Shown here: piece after piece, positions 1 to 6,024 of the stretch
How positions within the stretch are numbered: position 1 is the stretch's first letter
Layout of the letters: each line of letters opens with the position of its first letter
Made by a program: the position numbers and the translations under genes
Notes under the pieces: generated by a model
Seen by the model: only the letters and a program-made list of their open reading frames with translations
Told to the model about the DNA's origin: nothing
The model's database searches: none
NCBI GenBank assembly: GCA_027002375.1
Contig: JALWZX010000010.1
Coordinates: 1-8,163, forward strand
Length of the DNA stretch: 8,163 nucleotides
From: a candidate division WWE3 bacterium
GTDB lineage: Bacteria > Patescibacteriota > WWE3 > 2-01-FULL-39-13
Direction: 5' to 3'

Positions 1-160
1 AAAATATATCTGAATATGTTTGTGAGAGATAAGTGTGTAAAACTTCATTTACAGGTATTTGTTGTTCAGAAAACAACTGACCTGAATTTACTATCCCGGC
101 ATCAATTAATTTATTCAGTATATCTTTTATATTCTCTAAATATATTAAAATTAAAATCAT
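1..160 (-). CDS. Start of a further gene, truncated by window edge; possibly PilB/GspE-like N-terminal domain
   Basis: An open minus-strand frame starts with ATG at 160-158 and runs without a stop to the window edge, giving 53 codons. GTG and TTG codons lie directly before the ATG, after an in-frame TAA, so the start could shift by one or two codons. Visible residues include ILNKLIDAGIVNSGQLFSEQ followed by PVNEVLHTYLSQTYSDIF. The helix / 'aGIv...QL' / helix pattern resembles the N-terminal domain of PilB/GspE assembly ATPases (MshEN/T2SSE_N). This is a weak resemblance over a short stretch, although an ATPase gene would make sense in this locus. The frame overlaps the end of the preceding gene by 50 nt, far more than any other junction here. 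It could therefore instead be the true C-terminus of that protein after a frameshift. Confidence is moderate that the frame is coding and low for the function. Confidence 0.5.
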   Translation of the reverse strand, partial: MILILIYLENIKDILNKLIDAGIVNSGQLFSEQQIPVNEVLHTYLSQTYSDIF

Positions 161-2315
161 CACCAAGATTTAAAAACTCGTATGTGCCTTTTACTTCGAT
201 ATGACTTTTTCTTTTTTGAATGATATTTTCATGTACCAGTAAATTCCCGTTTATCATTAAATCGTCATCAACAACGCTTGAATCACTATCATCTTCTGAT
301 CTAAAAGTTGCATCTCCGTTAACGATAATTGTAGCATTTATTTTATCTATATTGTAATCAACTACTAAATCGCCACCAACAACTAAAATGGTTTTCGTAC
401 CAGGTAAGCTAAATTCAGTATCAGAGGAATTTGAGTTTTTTACTTCATAATCACCTTGCACAAAATAAACATCATTGTTGGACTCTGTGATTTTGGCAAA
501 TACAGTGTTAAAGAAAGCATTATCACCATTATTATATGGCGAAAACACGTAAGTATTGTTACCATATTCACCGTCTTTTAGATCTATACTACCGTCTATC
601 ATAATCGTACCATCTAAATCAATTAGTGCACCGCTAGATGGCATTTTTTCGTTAAGATCGGTTAGCATCGTAAAATTACCTTGTGAACATGATAACCATG
701 TATTCGGCTCCGATTTAAACAAAGACATATTCTCTTCTTGTTTTAAATTAGATGGATCAACAGTCACAGACACTGATGATTCGCACGAAATATATTCTTC
801 TTTTTTTGCCGATATTGTATAAGTATCATATGGGACATTATCAAAAACAGCTTTTCCTTCGGTAGGTGATGACTTAGCGTTGTACTTATTCGAAGAGCTA
901 TCTGATTGTAATGTAACATCAACATCACCTAACATACCAATATCAGAAACACACGTATTGTCACTAGCTAAGTTCGTGTTAACAATAATTTGTGTATCTA
1001 CAGCGTTATTATCACATACACAGTCAATGTCTGATAAGCAAGAATTATTTCTACAAACATTTCCACTACAAACTAATCCAGAGTCACAATCAGTGTTGTC
1101 AACACAACTTTCGTTACAGGCAGAAGCATCGGGGTTAGATGCTACTGTTACATTTTTACAATCATCAGAACAATATGTACACGAACTATCTTTTGGTGGA
1201 ATACATGTATTTCCATTACTTTCCTTGTCATCACATTCTTCTTGCGGTTCATCTACATACCCATCGCCACAATAACCACCATTGACTGTAATTAATTCTG
1301 AGCAGTCACTGTTGCAATATGTACAAGTTTCACCATATTCAGGACTACATGTTTTTCCATTTTGTTCACCATTATCACATGCCTCATTATTATTTACTAT
1401 TCCATCTCCACAGTACGGTTCTGGACCAGTTGAATTTACAGTTATTAATGTGCACGTATCAGAACAATATGTACAAGAATTCTCTGACGTAGGAGTACAA
1501 ACATTGCCATTTTGTTCCCCATCGTCACATTCTTCGTTACCGTTTATTATTCCATCACCACAAAAAGCCTGTGGTTCTTCTGACGTATTTAATGTGGTTT
1601 GACACTCTGCATATGCACCATGTGTATCTGTAACCTTATATTTTATTACAGAACTAACGTCATATGCATTAGGAAATGTATAATCTGTATCTTCGGATCT
1701 CGGTGTCGCTAAACTGCCAGCTGATGCACTCCATTCGTACGATAAAGCATCTCCGTCTTTATCAGTTGCATCTGATTTAAGTGATATAGTCTCACCTGGA
1801 CCATAAGAATCCTTATCAGGATTTGGGATAGGGGACTTACAGGTTGGTGCAGAATTCTGACAATCACTGCATATACTACTTGTATCACCATTTTTTACTG
1901 TATTACCATTGCTATCTTTTATAACCCAAGACGTATATTCTTTCCAAACACACGCACCTGGAGAGTAATAAGTATTACGTGAATCGATCCAACCTCTACC
2001 GCTAGCATCATAACCCTCTACCCATTTACCCAAAACACTATCATAATGCTCGATTGGAACGGTTTCAGCACCTGTATCATCTGGATTAACACAACTAGGA
2101 TTGTTGTCTAAACTAAAAGTAGAATTTACTTTATAATTTTCCTTAGTTAAAGGTGTACCAGAAAATTCTGCATGAAGTCGTAACACAGTGCCACATTGGC
2201 AATTTGTCTCGATTTCCACTAAAGAGCCTGCATGAACATGGTGTGTAAAAACCATTGCCGTAGCCATAACTACGATATATACAGACACAATTTTTATTAA
2301 TTTGACATTTAACAT
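111..2315 (-). CDS. Secreted Cys-rich protein with PKD/Ig-like domain, three DUF4215-type repeats and beta-solenoid-like C-terminus; candidate pilus-tip protein
   Basis: 734 residues. A Sec signal peptide is clear: Lys5/Lys8, a hydrophobic core at about 9-23, and an AxA-like VHA cleavage site after residue 29. Then come a Cys-containing N-terminal region (30-155), a PKD/Ig-like domain (about 157-243, with DKDGDALSYEWS and a VTDTHGAYA strand), three CGDG...CDDG repeats (252-391), and a compact cysteine cluster (400-434, eight Cys, CxxDxDC-like). After these come a carboxypeptidase-regulatory/CNA-B-like beta domain (about 460-535) and a C-terminal region (545-720) of recurring 'v.GdL.v' strands that suggests a beta-solenoid. 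About 37 cysteines in total; no C-terminal membrane segment, sortase motif, or class III leader. It lies 18 nt after the cupredoxin-like gene with no Shine-Dalgarno. Its place after the PilX-like genes is that of PilY1 in Pseudomonas minor pilin operons, but no PilY1 propeller or vWA domain is visible. A tip adhesin role is inferred. Its last 50 nt overlap the next frame, so the C-terminus may be affected by a frameshift. Confidence 0.9.
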   Translation of the reverse strand: MLNVKLIKIVSVYIVVMATAMVFTHHVHAGSLVEIETNCQCGTVLRLHAEFSGTPLTKENYKVNSTFSLDNNPSCVNPDDTGAETVPIEHYDSVLGKWVEGYDASGRGWIDSRNTYYSPGACVWKEYTSWVIKDSNGNTVKNGDTSSICSDCQNSAPTCKSPIPNPDKDSYGPGETISLKSDATDKDGDALSYEWSASAGSLATPRSEDTDYTFPNAYDVSSVIKYKVTDTHGAYAECQTTLNTSEEPQAFCGDGIINGNEECDDGEQNGNVCTPTSENSCTYCSDTCTLITVNSTGPEPYCGDGIVNNNEACDNGEQNGKTCSPEYGETCTYCNSDCSELITVNGGYCGDGYVDEPQEECDDKESNGNTCIPPKDSSCTYCSDDCKNVTVASNPDASACNESCVDNTDCDSGLVCSGNVCRNNSCLSDIDCVCDNNAVDTQIIVNTNLASDNTCVSDIGMLGDVDVTLQSDSSSNKYNAKSSPTEGKAVFDNVPYDTYTISAKKEEYISCESSVSVTVDPSNLKQEENMSLFKSEPNTWLSCSQGNFTMLTDLNEKMPSSGALIDLDGTIMIDGSIDLKDGEYGNNTYVFSPYNNGDNAFFNTVFAKITESNNDVYFVQGDYEVKNSNSSDTEFSLPGTKTILVVGGDLVVDYNIDKINATIIVNGDATFRSEDDSDSSVVDDDLMINGNLLVHENIIQKRKSHIEVKGTYEFLNLGDDFNFNIFREYKRYTE
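1143..1562 (-). repeat. Three tandem DUF4215-type Cys-rich repeats inside the 734-residue protein
   Basis: Residues 252-293, 302-344 and 348-391 of the secreted protein each follow the pattern CGDG(I/Y)(I/V)...E.CD(D/N)...NG..C.....(S/T)CTYC..(D)C...(I/V)TV, with six cysteines in fixed order: 252/263/273/281/284/288, 302/313/323/331/334/338 and 349/361/371/379/382/386. The repeat period is 50 and then 48 residues. The DNA of the CTYC segment is nearly identical in all three: the 11-mer caatatgtaca recurs at 1171, 1315 and 1465. The copies have diverged elsewhere, most in the third, which has CDDKESNG instead of CDDGEQNG. The pattern matches the 'CGDG...CDDG' family often seen in secreted proteins (DUF4215). 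The fixed cysteines suggest three disulfides per repeat. Confidence 0.85.
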
Positions 2316-2333
2316 CTAAGTTTATAAATTAAA

Positions 2334-2945
2334 CTACTTTACAATTATAACGCCCTTTGCACTATCGATTCCTTGTATCCAATAATTATATTCACCAACA
2401 AAATCAAATTCTTGTGAATACTTAGTTTTGGGCTTTATTTCTGTTAAACTTTGCCATCCATCACCTTGAATTCGTATAGTTTTATTAGATGGATTTTCCC
2501 ATGTGACTATACTAGATTTTGAAATTGTTATGCTAGAAGGATTAAATCTATAACCATCGAAGACAACCGTTTCATTACTTATCGGATTTGAATTAGTATT
2601 AGAATCCACACTAACATTAGGGTTAGTAACAATATTTGGCATACGTTTTCTTACATCTTGATATGTAACGTCTTCATTCATAGCTTTTTGTATAAGGATT
2701 TTTTCATCGTCGCTGTATCCTGAAGATTTAACATTATCAACGTCATCGTTATTAGTACTGATTATTTTTTGTATATTTTTAGTATTTTTTACTCTATTTT
2801 TTAGGTTGCTTGTATACCCCTTTGTATATTCAAACACCATCGTTGATAATACAACAATAAACGTTAAAATTCCAACATAAAAGAAAAAGTCTTGTATAGT
2901 AAAGCGCTTCTTAATTTTTGTTTCGTTTTTTTGATTGTTTTTCAT
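2334..2945 (-). CDS. Membrane-anchored cupredoxin-like protein lacking copper ligands
   Basis: 203 residues: a basic cytoplasmic N-terminus (1-18, Lys/Arg/Asn-rich), one membrane segment (about 20-38), a polar linker with a short charged helix (about 77-102) and an Asn/Ser-rich stretch (103-124), and a C-terminal domain (about 127-203). The C-terminal domain has the cupredoxin strand pattern: VVFDGYRFNPSSITI, then IVTWENPSNKTI, then EFDFVGEYNYWI, and a KGVIIVK ending as in plastocyanin-like proteins. The protein contains no cysteine and no histidine at all, so the usual His-Cys-His-Met type 1 copper site is absent; the Cys and second His positions align roughly with Ile190 and Ile193. The start ATG overlaps the stop of the preceding pilin gene (ATGA), implying translational coupling. 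The fold call is fairly firm. The job is unknown; a structural or binding module exposed outside the membrane and working with the pilus is an inference. Confidence 0.87.
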   Translation of the reverse strand: MKNNQKNETKIKKRFTIQDFFFYVGILTFIVVLSTMVFEYTKGYTSNLKNRVKNTKNIQKIISTNNDDVDNVKSSGYSDDEKILIQKAMNEDVTYQDVRKRMPNIVTNPNVSVDSNTNSNPISNETVVFDGYRFNPSSITISKSSIVTWENPSNKTIRIQGDGWQSLTEIKPKTKYSQEFDFVGEYNYWIQGIDSAKGVIIVK

Positions 2946-3808
2946 TTTGAATTATATCCATTAGAATAAATAGTATTATTTAAAACCCTTAAAATACTAG
3001 CCGATTTACCCTCTGTTAAAAGATATGACTTTATATCGCGCACGACTTTACCAGAATAACCTGTAGACTTTATCTCAAAACCTTGACCGGGAACATTGTT
3101 AGATGCAATAGAAATATTAATATTTCTAGCATAATTATATCTTGGCGTAATCACCAAATAATCGTTGCCACTTGCATCAAGTGCACTATTAATTTCACAG
3201 TATTTATTATCTCCTGATTTATAACTAGCCTCAACAAAGCTTTTTACAGATTTATTAATAGAAACATCACTAAAATTACATTTATAATCAACCTGCGTAT
3301 ATTTATACGTACCATCATCCAGTTTTTTTAATAGGGACGTCTCCAGAATATTTCCATTTGGGTGAACTGTGCTGCTGAATTCTGTCTGCCATCTAATGTT
3401 AACCTTTGTCGATGACGCATTCGAATCGAGTACTATTAGTTCCGATTCATTTTTTTCTAATTCTGTTAGATATATGCTATCTGAAACTATGTCTAAATTA
3501 TATGAATATTGACAGGTGTTTGGATTTTCTTGATCTAATGGAATCTTTTCGTTTTGCTTACAGTCCTTTTGTATATCTGACAAAGATTTACCTTGTTCTT
3601 TTTCTGTTTTAATGCATTGTATTGCAATGTCAACACCAGATTCCGCACATGATAACGCCTGATTTCCCTCTACAGTAAAAGTTGTTTCCTTTAAACCTGT
3701 ACGCGCATTTGTAATATAAAATAGAGCAAGAGATAATCCTAACACAGTTGTAAACAACACAATTAAGGTAATAGCTGCAATACCTGATCTTTTTGTTGTA
3801 AGCTTCAT
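2942..3808 (-). CDS. PilX/GspK-like minor pilin, second of two tandem paralogues
   Basis: 288 residues from the ATG at 3808. A longer in-frame start at 3898 would lie inside the upstream pilin gene and spoil the leader. The chosen start gives the leader MKLTTKRSG, cleaved before IAAITLIVLF, with a hydrophobic helix at about 10-33. Position +5 is Thr (Thr14), not Glu, as in GspK/PilX-type pilins that sit at the filament tip. The motif NQALSCAESGVDIA (49-62) is the PilX-family signature after the helix. Later landmarks are LEKNESELIVLDS, VDYKC, VITPRYN and STGYSGKVVRDIKS. Six cysteines (54, 65, 83, 99, 177, 204) match those of the upstream paralogue one for one. It starts 7 nt after that gene and ends with ATGA into the cupredoxin-like gene. 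No Shine-Dalgarno is visible. Pilin assignment is firm; PilX versus GspK naming is by analogy. Confidence 0.9.
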   Translation of the reverse strand: MKLTTKRSGIAAITLIVLFTTVLGLSLALFYITNARTGLKETTFTVEGNQALSCAESGVDIAIQCIKTEKEQGKSLSDIQKDCKQNEKIPLDQENPNTCQYSYNLDIVSDSIYLTELEKNESELIVLDSNASSTKVNIRWQTEFSSTVHPNGNILETSLLKKLDDGTYKYTQVDYKCNFSDVSINKSVKSFVEASYKSGDNKYCEINSALDASGNDYLVITPRYNYARNINISIASNNVPGQGFEIKSTGYSGKVVRDIKSYLLTEGKSASILRVLNNTIYSNGYNSK

Positions 3809-3815
3809 ACTATAA

Positions 3816-4661
3816 TTATTGCACATCTTTAGTGTAAATAGAATCATTAAGTAAACGTGCAAATCCATATTTACTGCTATATAAAAATATAGATTCAATC
3901 TCTCTTATGGTATAACCTGATTTACCAGTAGACATAACCTTATAACCCTGTAGTGGGAAATTAGAATCAGAGCTAGTTAACGTTACCGAAACGTCAGAAG
4001 CGTTATTATATCTTGGCGTAATTTGTGCAAATGTCATATTCGTAACATCAACATCAATACTACAAATATTGTCTGAAACATTGGCATTCTCAAATGCATC
4101 TGCATTTGGCGCGGTATTCGCTATACCCCCATACATACATGAATAATCAGTTTGATTCAAAGTCATGTCAGTTGTATTATCTTTAACTAAATTTAACTCA
4201 AGAACATTACCAGCCGAAACGTCTTGAGGCTTCCATGAGATATGCAAACTTGTAATACCATTTACACCTGAATTTAACAAAATTAGTTCGGTATTATCTC
4301 TTTCTAAGATGGGCATATATATTTCATCAGTTAAAGGTTCTATATTGATTTTATACTGACAAACCAAATCCACCGCACCATTTTCACCCTCACTTGTCAA
4401 ATCAACATATCCCGACGTATCACAATTTGTTACAGTACTAGCGTTATCCCATGTACCATCTTTTATAGCGTTATTCAAACAATCATTTGCAATATTATTA
4501 CCAGATTCCGAACAGTTCAAAGCCTGGTTTGTTTGTACATCACTAGACACTTCCTTTAGCATGTACTTCTTGCTTGTTAAGTAGTAAAGTGCACTTCCAA
4601 TACCTACCGTAGCAATCAATGTAACCAATATTAGAATTGTATATCCGTTATGATTCTTCAT
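3816..4661 (-). CDS. PilX/GspK-like minor pilin, first of two tandem paralogues
   Basis: 281 residues. A very short class III leader, MKNHNG, is followed by YTILILVTLI and a hydrophobic helix to about residue 29. Gly is at -1, and position +5 is Ile (Ile10) rather than Glu, the trait of GspK/PilX-like tip pilins. NQALNCSESGNNIA (45-58) is the family signature. The globular part carries LERDNTELILLNS (119-131), TDYSC, QITPRYNNA and STGKSGYTIREIES, all with counterparts in the downstream paralogue. Six cysteines (50, 61, 80, 101, 175, 200) match that paralogue in order and spacing. It begins 2 nt after the PilW-like gene (TAA TT ATG) and has no Shine-Dalgarno, so translation is probably coupled. 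Its size is that of GspK-like rather than ordinary minor pilins. Role inferred: part of the pilus tip or initiation complex. Confidence 0.9.
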   Translation of the reverse strand: MKNHNGYTILILVTLIATVGIGSALYYLTSKKYMLKEVSSDVQTNQALNCSESGNNIANDCLNNAIKDGTWDNASTVTNCDTSGYVDLTSEGENGAVDLVCQYKINIEPLTDEIYMPILERDNTELILLNSGVNGITSLHISWKPQDVSAGNVLELNLVKDNTTDMTLNQTDYSCMYGGIANTAPNADAFENANVSDNICSIDVDVTNMTFAQITPRYNNASDVSVTLTSSDSNFPLQGYKVMSTGKSGYTIREIESIFLYSSKYGFARLLNDSIYTKDVQ

Positions 4662-4663
4662 AA

Positions 4664-5296
4664 TTAATCTATTCTCGATATAACAAAATCAGAAAATGAT
4701 TTTGATATTTTGTCACTATTAACGGTATTATTACAAAGAGTAGGTGATAATAACATATTCAAACTAACACTTGTAGAATTACCTGTGTCATTAATTGAGA
4801 ATTCAACGTTTTTTACATCGACTCCAGTGGACTTATCATTATTGGTGATAATCTCAGAATCTAATGGAGTTGGGTTGGTTACATTGTAGTTTCTATAATA
4901 AATATAGCCATTAGGAGACGTAATAGCATCGGACGAACAATCTGATTTATCACCAGATTTTACATATCCAAGCTCTACATGGTCATTAGAAGCATCGTTA
5001 TCTGAGTCTTGGACAAAATAATCAATTGTAATGCATGGTGAAGATGAATCCCCAGGTATTTGATGCTCTTTGCAATTTATATTCCTAGATTTTCTAATAT
5101 CTTCTTCAAATGTATTAAAAACTCTGTCAGCGTTTCTGTTTAATTCAGCCATAACTTTAGCTTTTTGATTGACTTTCACAATAGTAACCAACACGCCCCC
5201 CAATGAACCTAAAGCAATAGCTACAATACCTATAGTTAATAGTAACTCAATAAACGTGTATGCTTTTTTAGATTTAGTTACGTTTAATTTATTCAT
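4664..5296 (-). CDS. PilW/GspJ-like minor pilin
   Basis: 210 residues with a class III leader: MNKLNVTKSKKA is cleaved before YTFIELLLTIGIVAI, with Ala12 at -1, Tyr at +1 and the conserved Glu at +5 (Glu17). The hydrophobic helix covers about 13-41. It is followed by an amphipathic stretch (VNQKAKVMAELNRNADRVFNTFEEDIRKS), where a basic/acidic helix ending in 'DIRKS' is typical of GspJ/PilW ('dlr.a'). The rest is a beta-rich globular domain with four cysteines (75, 88, 120, 188). The gene starts 6 nt after the stop of the PilV-like gene and ends 2 nt before the first PilX-like gene. No Shine-Dalgarno is seen. The J/W label relies on this helix pattern and on its place between PilV/GspI-like and PilX/GspK-like genes. 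Confidence 0.9.
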   Translation of the reverse strand: MNKLNVTKSKKAYTFIELLLTIGIVAIALGSLGGVLVTIVKVNQKAKVMAELNRNADRVFNTFEEDIRKSRNINCKEHQIPGDSSSPCITIDYFVQDSDNDASNDHVELGYVKSGDKSDCSSDAITSPNGYIYYRNYNVTNPTPLDSEIITNNDKSTGVDVKNVEFSINDTGNSTSVSLNMLLSPTLCNNTVNSDKISKSFSDFVISRID

Positions 5297-5302
5297 ACAA
5301 AA

Positions 5303-5839
5303 CTATTCAACACTAGTTAACACATTTGTCAATACAACCTTTTTAGTACCCACTGATTCTTTCCACGTAACAGTACTACGAACTAAAACGATTTCGCTAG
5401 GATCTTTTCCTTTATATTTTTGAACTTGTATTTTTCTTACAAATTTTTGTCCATCAGTAGTTCCTTGTTCGCCAGAGTTGAATTCTTCACCGTCACAAGA
5501 AAGATCAGGCTCTAACACACCACAGACTGAGCCACTAGGTATGCTGATTTTATAACACCCGTCAGGATTGGTTCCGCTTCCACTATCAATATCCTCTGCA
5601 AACAAATCTAACCCACAACCGCTTTTATCACGCACATATCTAGTAGCCTCTATTCCTGCACTAGCCAATTTAATTGCTTCGGATCTGCTTAATGAAGATT
5701 TAGAAGTTTTCAAGGTAGTCATACCCAAAACAGCCAATGCTGTTAAAACAATTGCTAGAATTCCTATAGATAAAATAACTTCTAACAGTGTTTGACCACC
5801 TTTTTTTGTAACAATCTTTTTTAACATATAGCCTTTCAT
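5303..5839 (-). CDS. PilV/GspI-like minor pilin
   Basis: 178 residues from the ATG at 5839. A second ATG at 5827 (Met5) is equally plausible: AAAGG lies 4 nt before it, the only Shine-Dalgarno-like site in the operon, and it leaves an 11-residue leader. Either start keeps ...VTKKGG|QTLLEVILSIGILAI, with Gly15 at -1, Gln at +1 and Glu at +5 (Glu20). The helix (16-43) is followed by SEAIKLASAGIEATRYVRD (53-71), the 'A..LA.aGiE..r..Rd' pattern common to PilV/GspI-type pilins, and a C-terminal VRSTVTWKES strand. Four cysteines (75, 95, 106, 115) lie in the globular part. It is the first gene after the hairpin-rich gap and the lead gene of the downstream cluster. No convincing promoter is visible in that gap, so it may be expressed by read-through. 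Confidence 0.9.
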   Translation of the reverse strand: MKGYMLKKIVTKKGGQTLLEVILSIGILAIVLTALAVLGMTTLKTSKSSLSRSEAIKLASAGIEATRYVRDKSGCGLDLFAEDIDSGSGTNPDGCYKISIPSGSVCGVLEPDLSCDGEEFNSGEQGTTDGQKFVRKIQVQKYKGKDPSEIVLVRSTVTWKESVGTKKVVLTNVLTSVE

Positions 5840-5850
5840 GTTTTTACTTT

Positions 5851-5907
5851 ACTCGCTTTAGCGAGACAAATGCAAAAGGCCGACTGCGTAAGCTGTCGGT
5901 GTTTTAC
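5851..5907. repeat. 57-bp direct repeat, copy 1
   Basis: Bases 5851-5899 are identical to 5968-6016 (49 of 49). After two mismatches, the next six bases (ttttac) also match, so 55 of 57 positions agree. The unit holds a small hairpin (ctcgc/gcgag, loop ttta, 5852-5865) and a larger one (5874-5904). In this copy the right arm of the larger hairpin reads gtcggtg instead of gtcggcc. The stem is weakened by a G-G and a G-T pair when read on the plus strand, and by C-C and C-A mismatches on the minus strand. Confidence 0.92.
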
Positions 5908-5912
5908 TTTTC

Positions 5913-5953
5913 ACAACTTAAAGCTGATTGTGTAAACAATCAGATGAAGTTGT
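5913..5953. other. Nested inverted repeat (two-tier hairpin) between the repeat copies
   Basis: The outer arms acaactt (5913-5919) and aagttgt (5947-5953) are perfect complements. Inside them, ctgattgt (5924-5931) and acaatcag (5936-5943) form an 8-bp stem closed by a gtaa loop. Both arms are perfect, which is unlikely by chance in 41 bases. The gtaa loop recurs at the tip of the hairpin in both copies of the flanking direct repeat. No protein-coding frame is evident across it. Confidence 0.8.
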
Positions 5954-5968
5954 TTCGGCATAGCCGAA
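5954..5968. other. Short perfect hairpin abutting repeat copy 2
   Basis: ttcggc (5954-5959) pairs with gccgaa (5963-5968) around an ata loop. Its last base is the first base of repeat copy 2, so it stacks directly on that copy's first hairpin (5969-5982, ctcgc/gcgag). Confidence 0.65.
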
Positions 5969-6024
5969 CTCGCTTTAGCGAGACAAATGCAAAAGGCCGA
6001 CTGCGTAAGCTGTCGGCCTTTTAC
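5968..6024. repeat. 57-bp direct repeat, copy 2
   Basis: This is the second copy of the unit at 5851-5907, offset by 117 bp. The larger hairpin is intact here (see the terminator at 5991-6022). The last few bases reach into the stop codon of the FimT/GspH-like gene, so the element sits exactly at the gene end. Confidence 0.92.
5991..6022 (-). terminator. Intrinsic terminator after the FimT/GspH-like gene, symmetrical in both directions
   Basis: aaaaggccgac (5991-6001) pairs with gtcggcctttt (6012-6022) over 11 bp. Inside are a T-T mismatch, a 2-bp gc/gc stem and a gtaa loop. Read on the minus strand, the G+C-rich stem begins at the stop codon of the FimT/GspH-like pilin and is followed by TTTTGCATTT, a modest U-tract. 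Read on the plus strand it is followed by ttttac. It may end or thin transcription between the major-pilin pair upstream and the minor-pilin cluster downstream. Confidence 0.75.

Noticed and set aside
61..77. Inverted repeat gttgtt/aacaac
   Set aside because: It is only 6 bp of mostly A-T pairs inside an apparent coding frame, with no U-tract, and could easily arise by chance.
556..1602. Open plus-strand frames of 88-131 codons opposite the secreted Cys-rich protein
   Set aside because: They are antisense to a gene with clear signal peptide, domains and repeats. Their Ser/Pro/Leu-rich composition mirrors the opposite strand, and they have no recognisable domain or ribosome site.
2334..2570. 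Copper-binding electron-transfer function for the cupredoxin-like domain
   Set aside because: The protein has no cysteine and no histidine, so the type 1 copper ligands cannot be present.
2942..2944. Possible reassigned UGA codon (code 4 or 25)
   Set aside because: The genes show no in-frame TGA and Trp is written TGG. Here TGA acts as a stop in a neat ATGA overlap with the next gene. The standard code explains everything.
3809..3898. 30-codon N-terminal extension of the second PilX-like pilin
   Set aside because: It would overlap the upstream pilin gene by 83 nt and place hydrophobic sequence before the class III leader. The ATG at 3808 gives a normal leader and a 7-nt gap.
5851..6024. CRISPR-like repeats
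   Set aside because: There are only two copies with one non-spacer-like structured interval, and the repeats are terminator hairpins. No cas gene is seen.
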